A DNA stretch of 64,000 nt from Cryptosporangium aurantiacum (GTDB lineage: Bacteria > Actinomycetota > Actinomycetes > Mycobacteriales > Cryptosporangiaceae): positions 1,054,001 to 1,118,000 of the forward strand of contig NZ_FRCS01000001.1 in NCBI RefSeq assembly GCF_900143005.1. Reading direction: 5' to 3'. The notes under the pieces were generated by a model. It saw only the letters and a list, made by a program, of their open reading frames with translations, ran no database searches and had not been told where the DNA came from. The translations under genes and the position numbers were made by a program. Shown here piece after piece: positions 63,766-64,000 of this stretch (positions are counted from its first letter, which is position 1; the number at the start of each line of letters is the position of its first letter).

Positions 63766-64000
63766 TCGGAGCGGATTTCTGCAGTGGTGGCGCCAGTGGT
63801 TCCCGAAGCGGGAGGCGGCGCAGACCACGCCGGATACGGTCTGCGATTCGCCGATGACGACGTTGCCGATGCTGGTCCCGGCGCGCGGCGAGGTGTTCGA
63901 CTTCCACCTCTACGTCCGTCTGCACTGGTCGAGCCCGACGCACTCGCTCCACCAGCTGGAGAACCTGAGCCACGCGCGCAGCCACACGGCCCTGGCCACG
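63758..64000 (+). CDS. Unknown protein of the TIR operon, 5' part
   Basis: About 81 residues before the window ends. ATG 63758 lies within the end of the previous gene. The visible part opens with a Trp/Phe-rich basic segment (SGFLQWWRQWFPKREA) and continues with LPMLVPARGEVFDFHLYVRLHW, a strand-rich stretch. I do not recognise the family. By position it is the fourth component of the XRE-TIR-STAND-like operon. Confidence 0.6.
   Translation, partial: MASRSGFLQWWRQWFPKREAAQTTPDTVCDSPMTTLPMLVPARGEVFDFHLYVRLHWSSPTHSLHQLENLSHARSHTALAT

Noticed and set aside
1-64000. Prophage, transposon or integrative element
   Set aside because: No integrase, transposase, att-like direct repeats beside a tRNA, or phage structural genes were seen. 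Only the 50.2-52.6 kb cassette shows transfer-like composition.

Overview
The window is very GC-rich, strongly codon-biased DNA from a filamentous or otherwise complex Actinomycetota. Signs are the many GTG/TTG starts, ATGA/GTGA-coupled operons, an F420-type oxidoreductase, a CGNR zinc-finger protein, heteromeric acyl-CoA dehydrogenases, a fused isobutyryl-CoA mutase and STAND/TIR genes. I saw no rRNA, tRNA, transposase, integrase or CRISPR array. The genus cannot be fixed from sequence alone; a Frankia/Cryptosporangium-like lineage is a guess.

Layout. 1-7.6 kb: end of a sugar-responsive regulator, an anti-sigma-type ATPase, an MBL hydrolase, an M16-like peptidase with a helical partner, a large hybrid histidine kinase with CHASE3, and an NTF2-like protein. 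7.6-16.6 kb (minus strand): a galactoside operon. It runs from a Tat-lipoprotein sugar-binding protein and two ABC permeases through a GH42 beta-galactosidase, galK and a DeoR-type regulator to galT, then a nitroreductase. 16.9-24.5 kb: acyl-CoA ligase, AlkB-like dioxygenase, a 1086-residue NACHT NTPase, a methyltransferase and a MATE exporter. 24.55-24.83 kb: non-coding, with a tandem repeat followed by a very long hairpin. 24.8-28 kb: an unusual Hsp70/proline-rich/seven-blade WD40 fusion.

28-42 kb: EamA and MFS exporters, a FadE-type dehydrogenase pair, an orphan primase-core/Toprim protein, thioesterase II, a coiled-coil membrane protein, an F420-type oxidoreductase with a divergent MarR regulator, an Lrp regulator divergent from a 2-oxoacid decarboxylase, an ECF sigma factor coupled to an alpha/beta hydrolase, and an MFS gene with a disrupted start. 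42-50 kb: amidotransferase, a VOC-PNPOx-CGNR operon behind a perfect 15-bp inverted repeat, a TetR/cupin pair with two visible operators, threonine deaminase, an FAD dehydrogenase and a ketopantoate reductase-like protein.

50.2-52.6 kb: a lower-GC, tightly overlapping three-gene cassette of a ComEC-like MBL hydrolase and two unknown proteins. It looks horizontally acquired and is one of the two best candidates for an undescribed system. 52.7-59.1 kb: MarR regulator, a cytosolic metal/B12-receptor-like protein, a second Hsp70-family protein with a membrane anchor, and IcmF. 59.2-64 kb: an XRE/TPR-type regulator, a TIR protein, a protein with a degenerate P-loop and helical repeats, and the start of a further gene. 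This is the second candidate, a signalling or conflict operon that continues past the window.

A recurrent local feature is convergent genes whose stop codons share the 4-base palindrome CTAG (four cases) or TTAG (one case).
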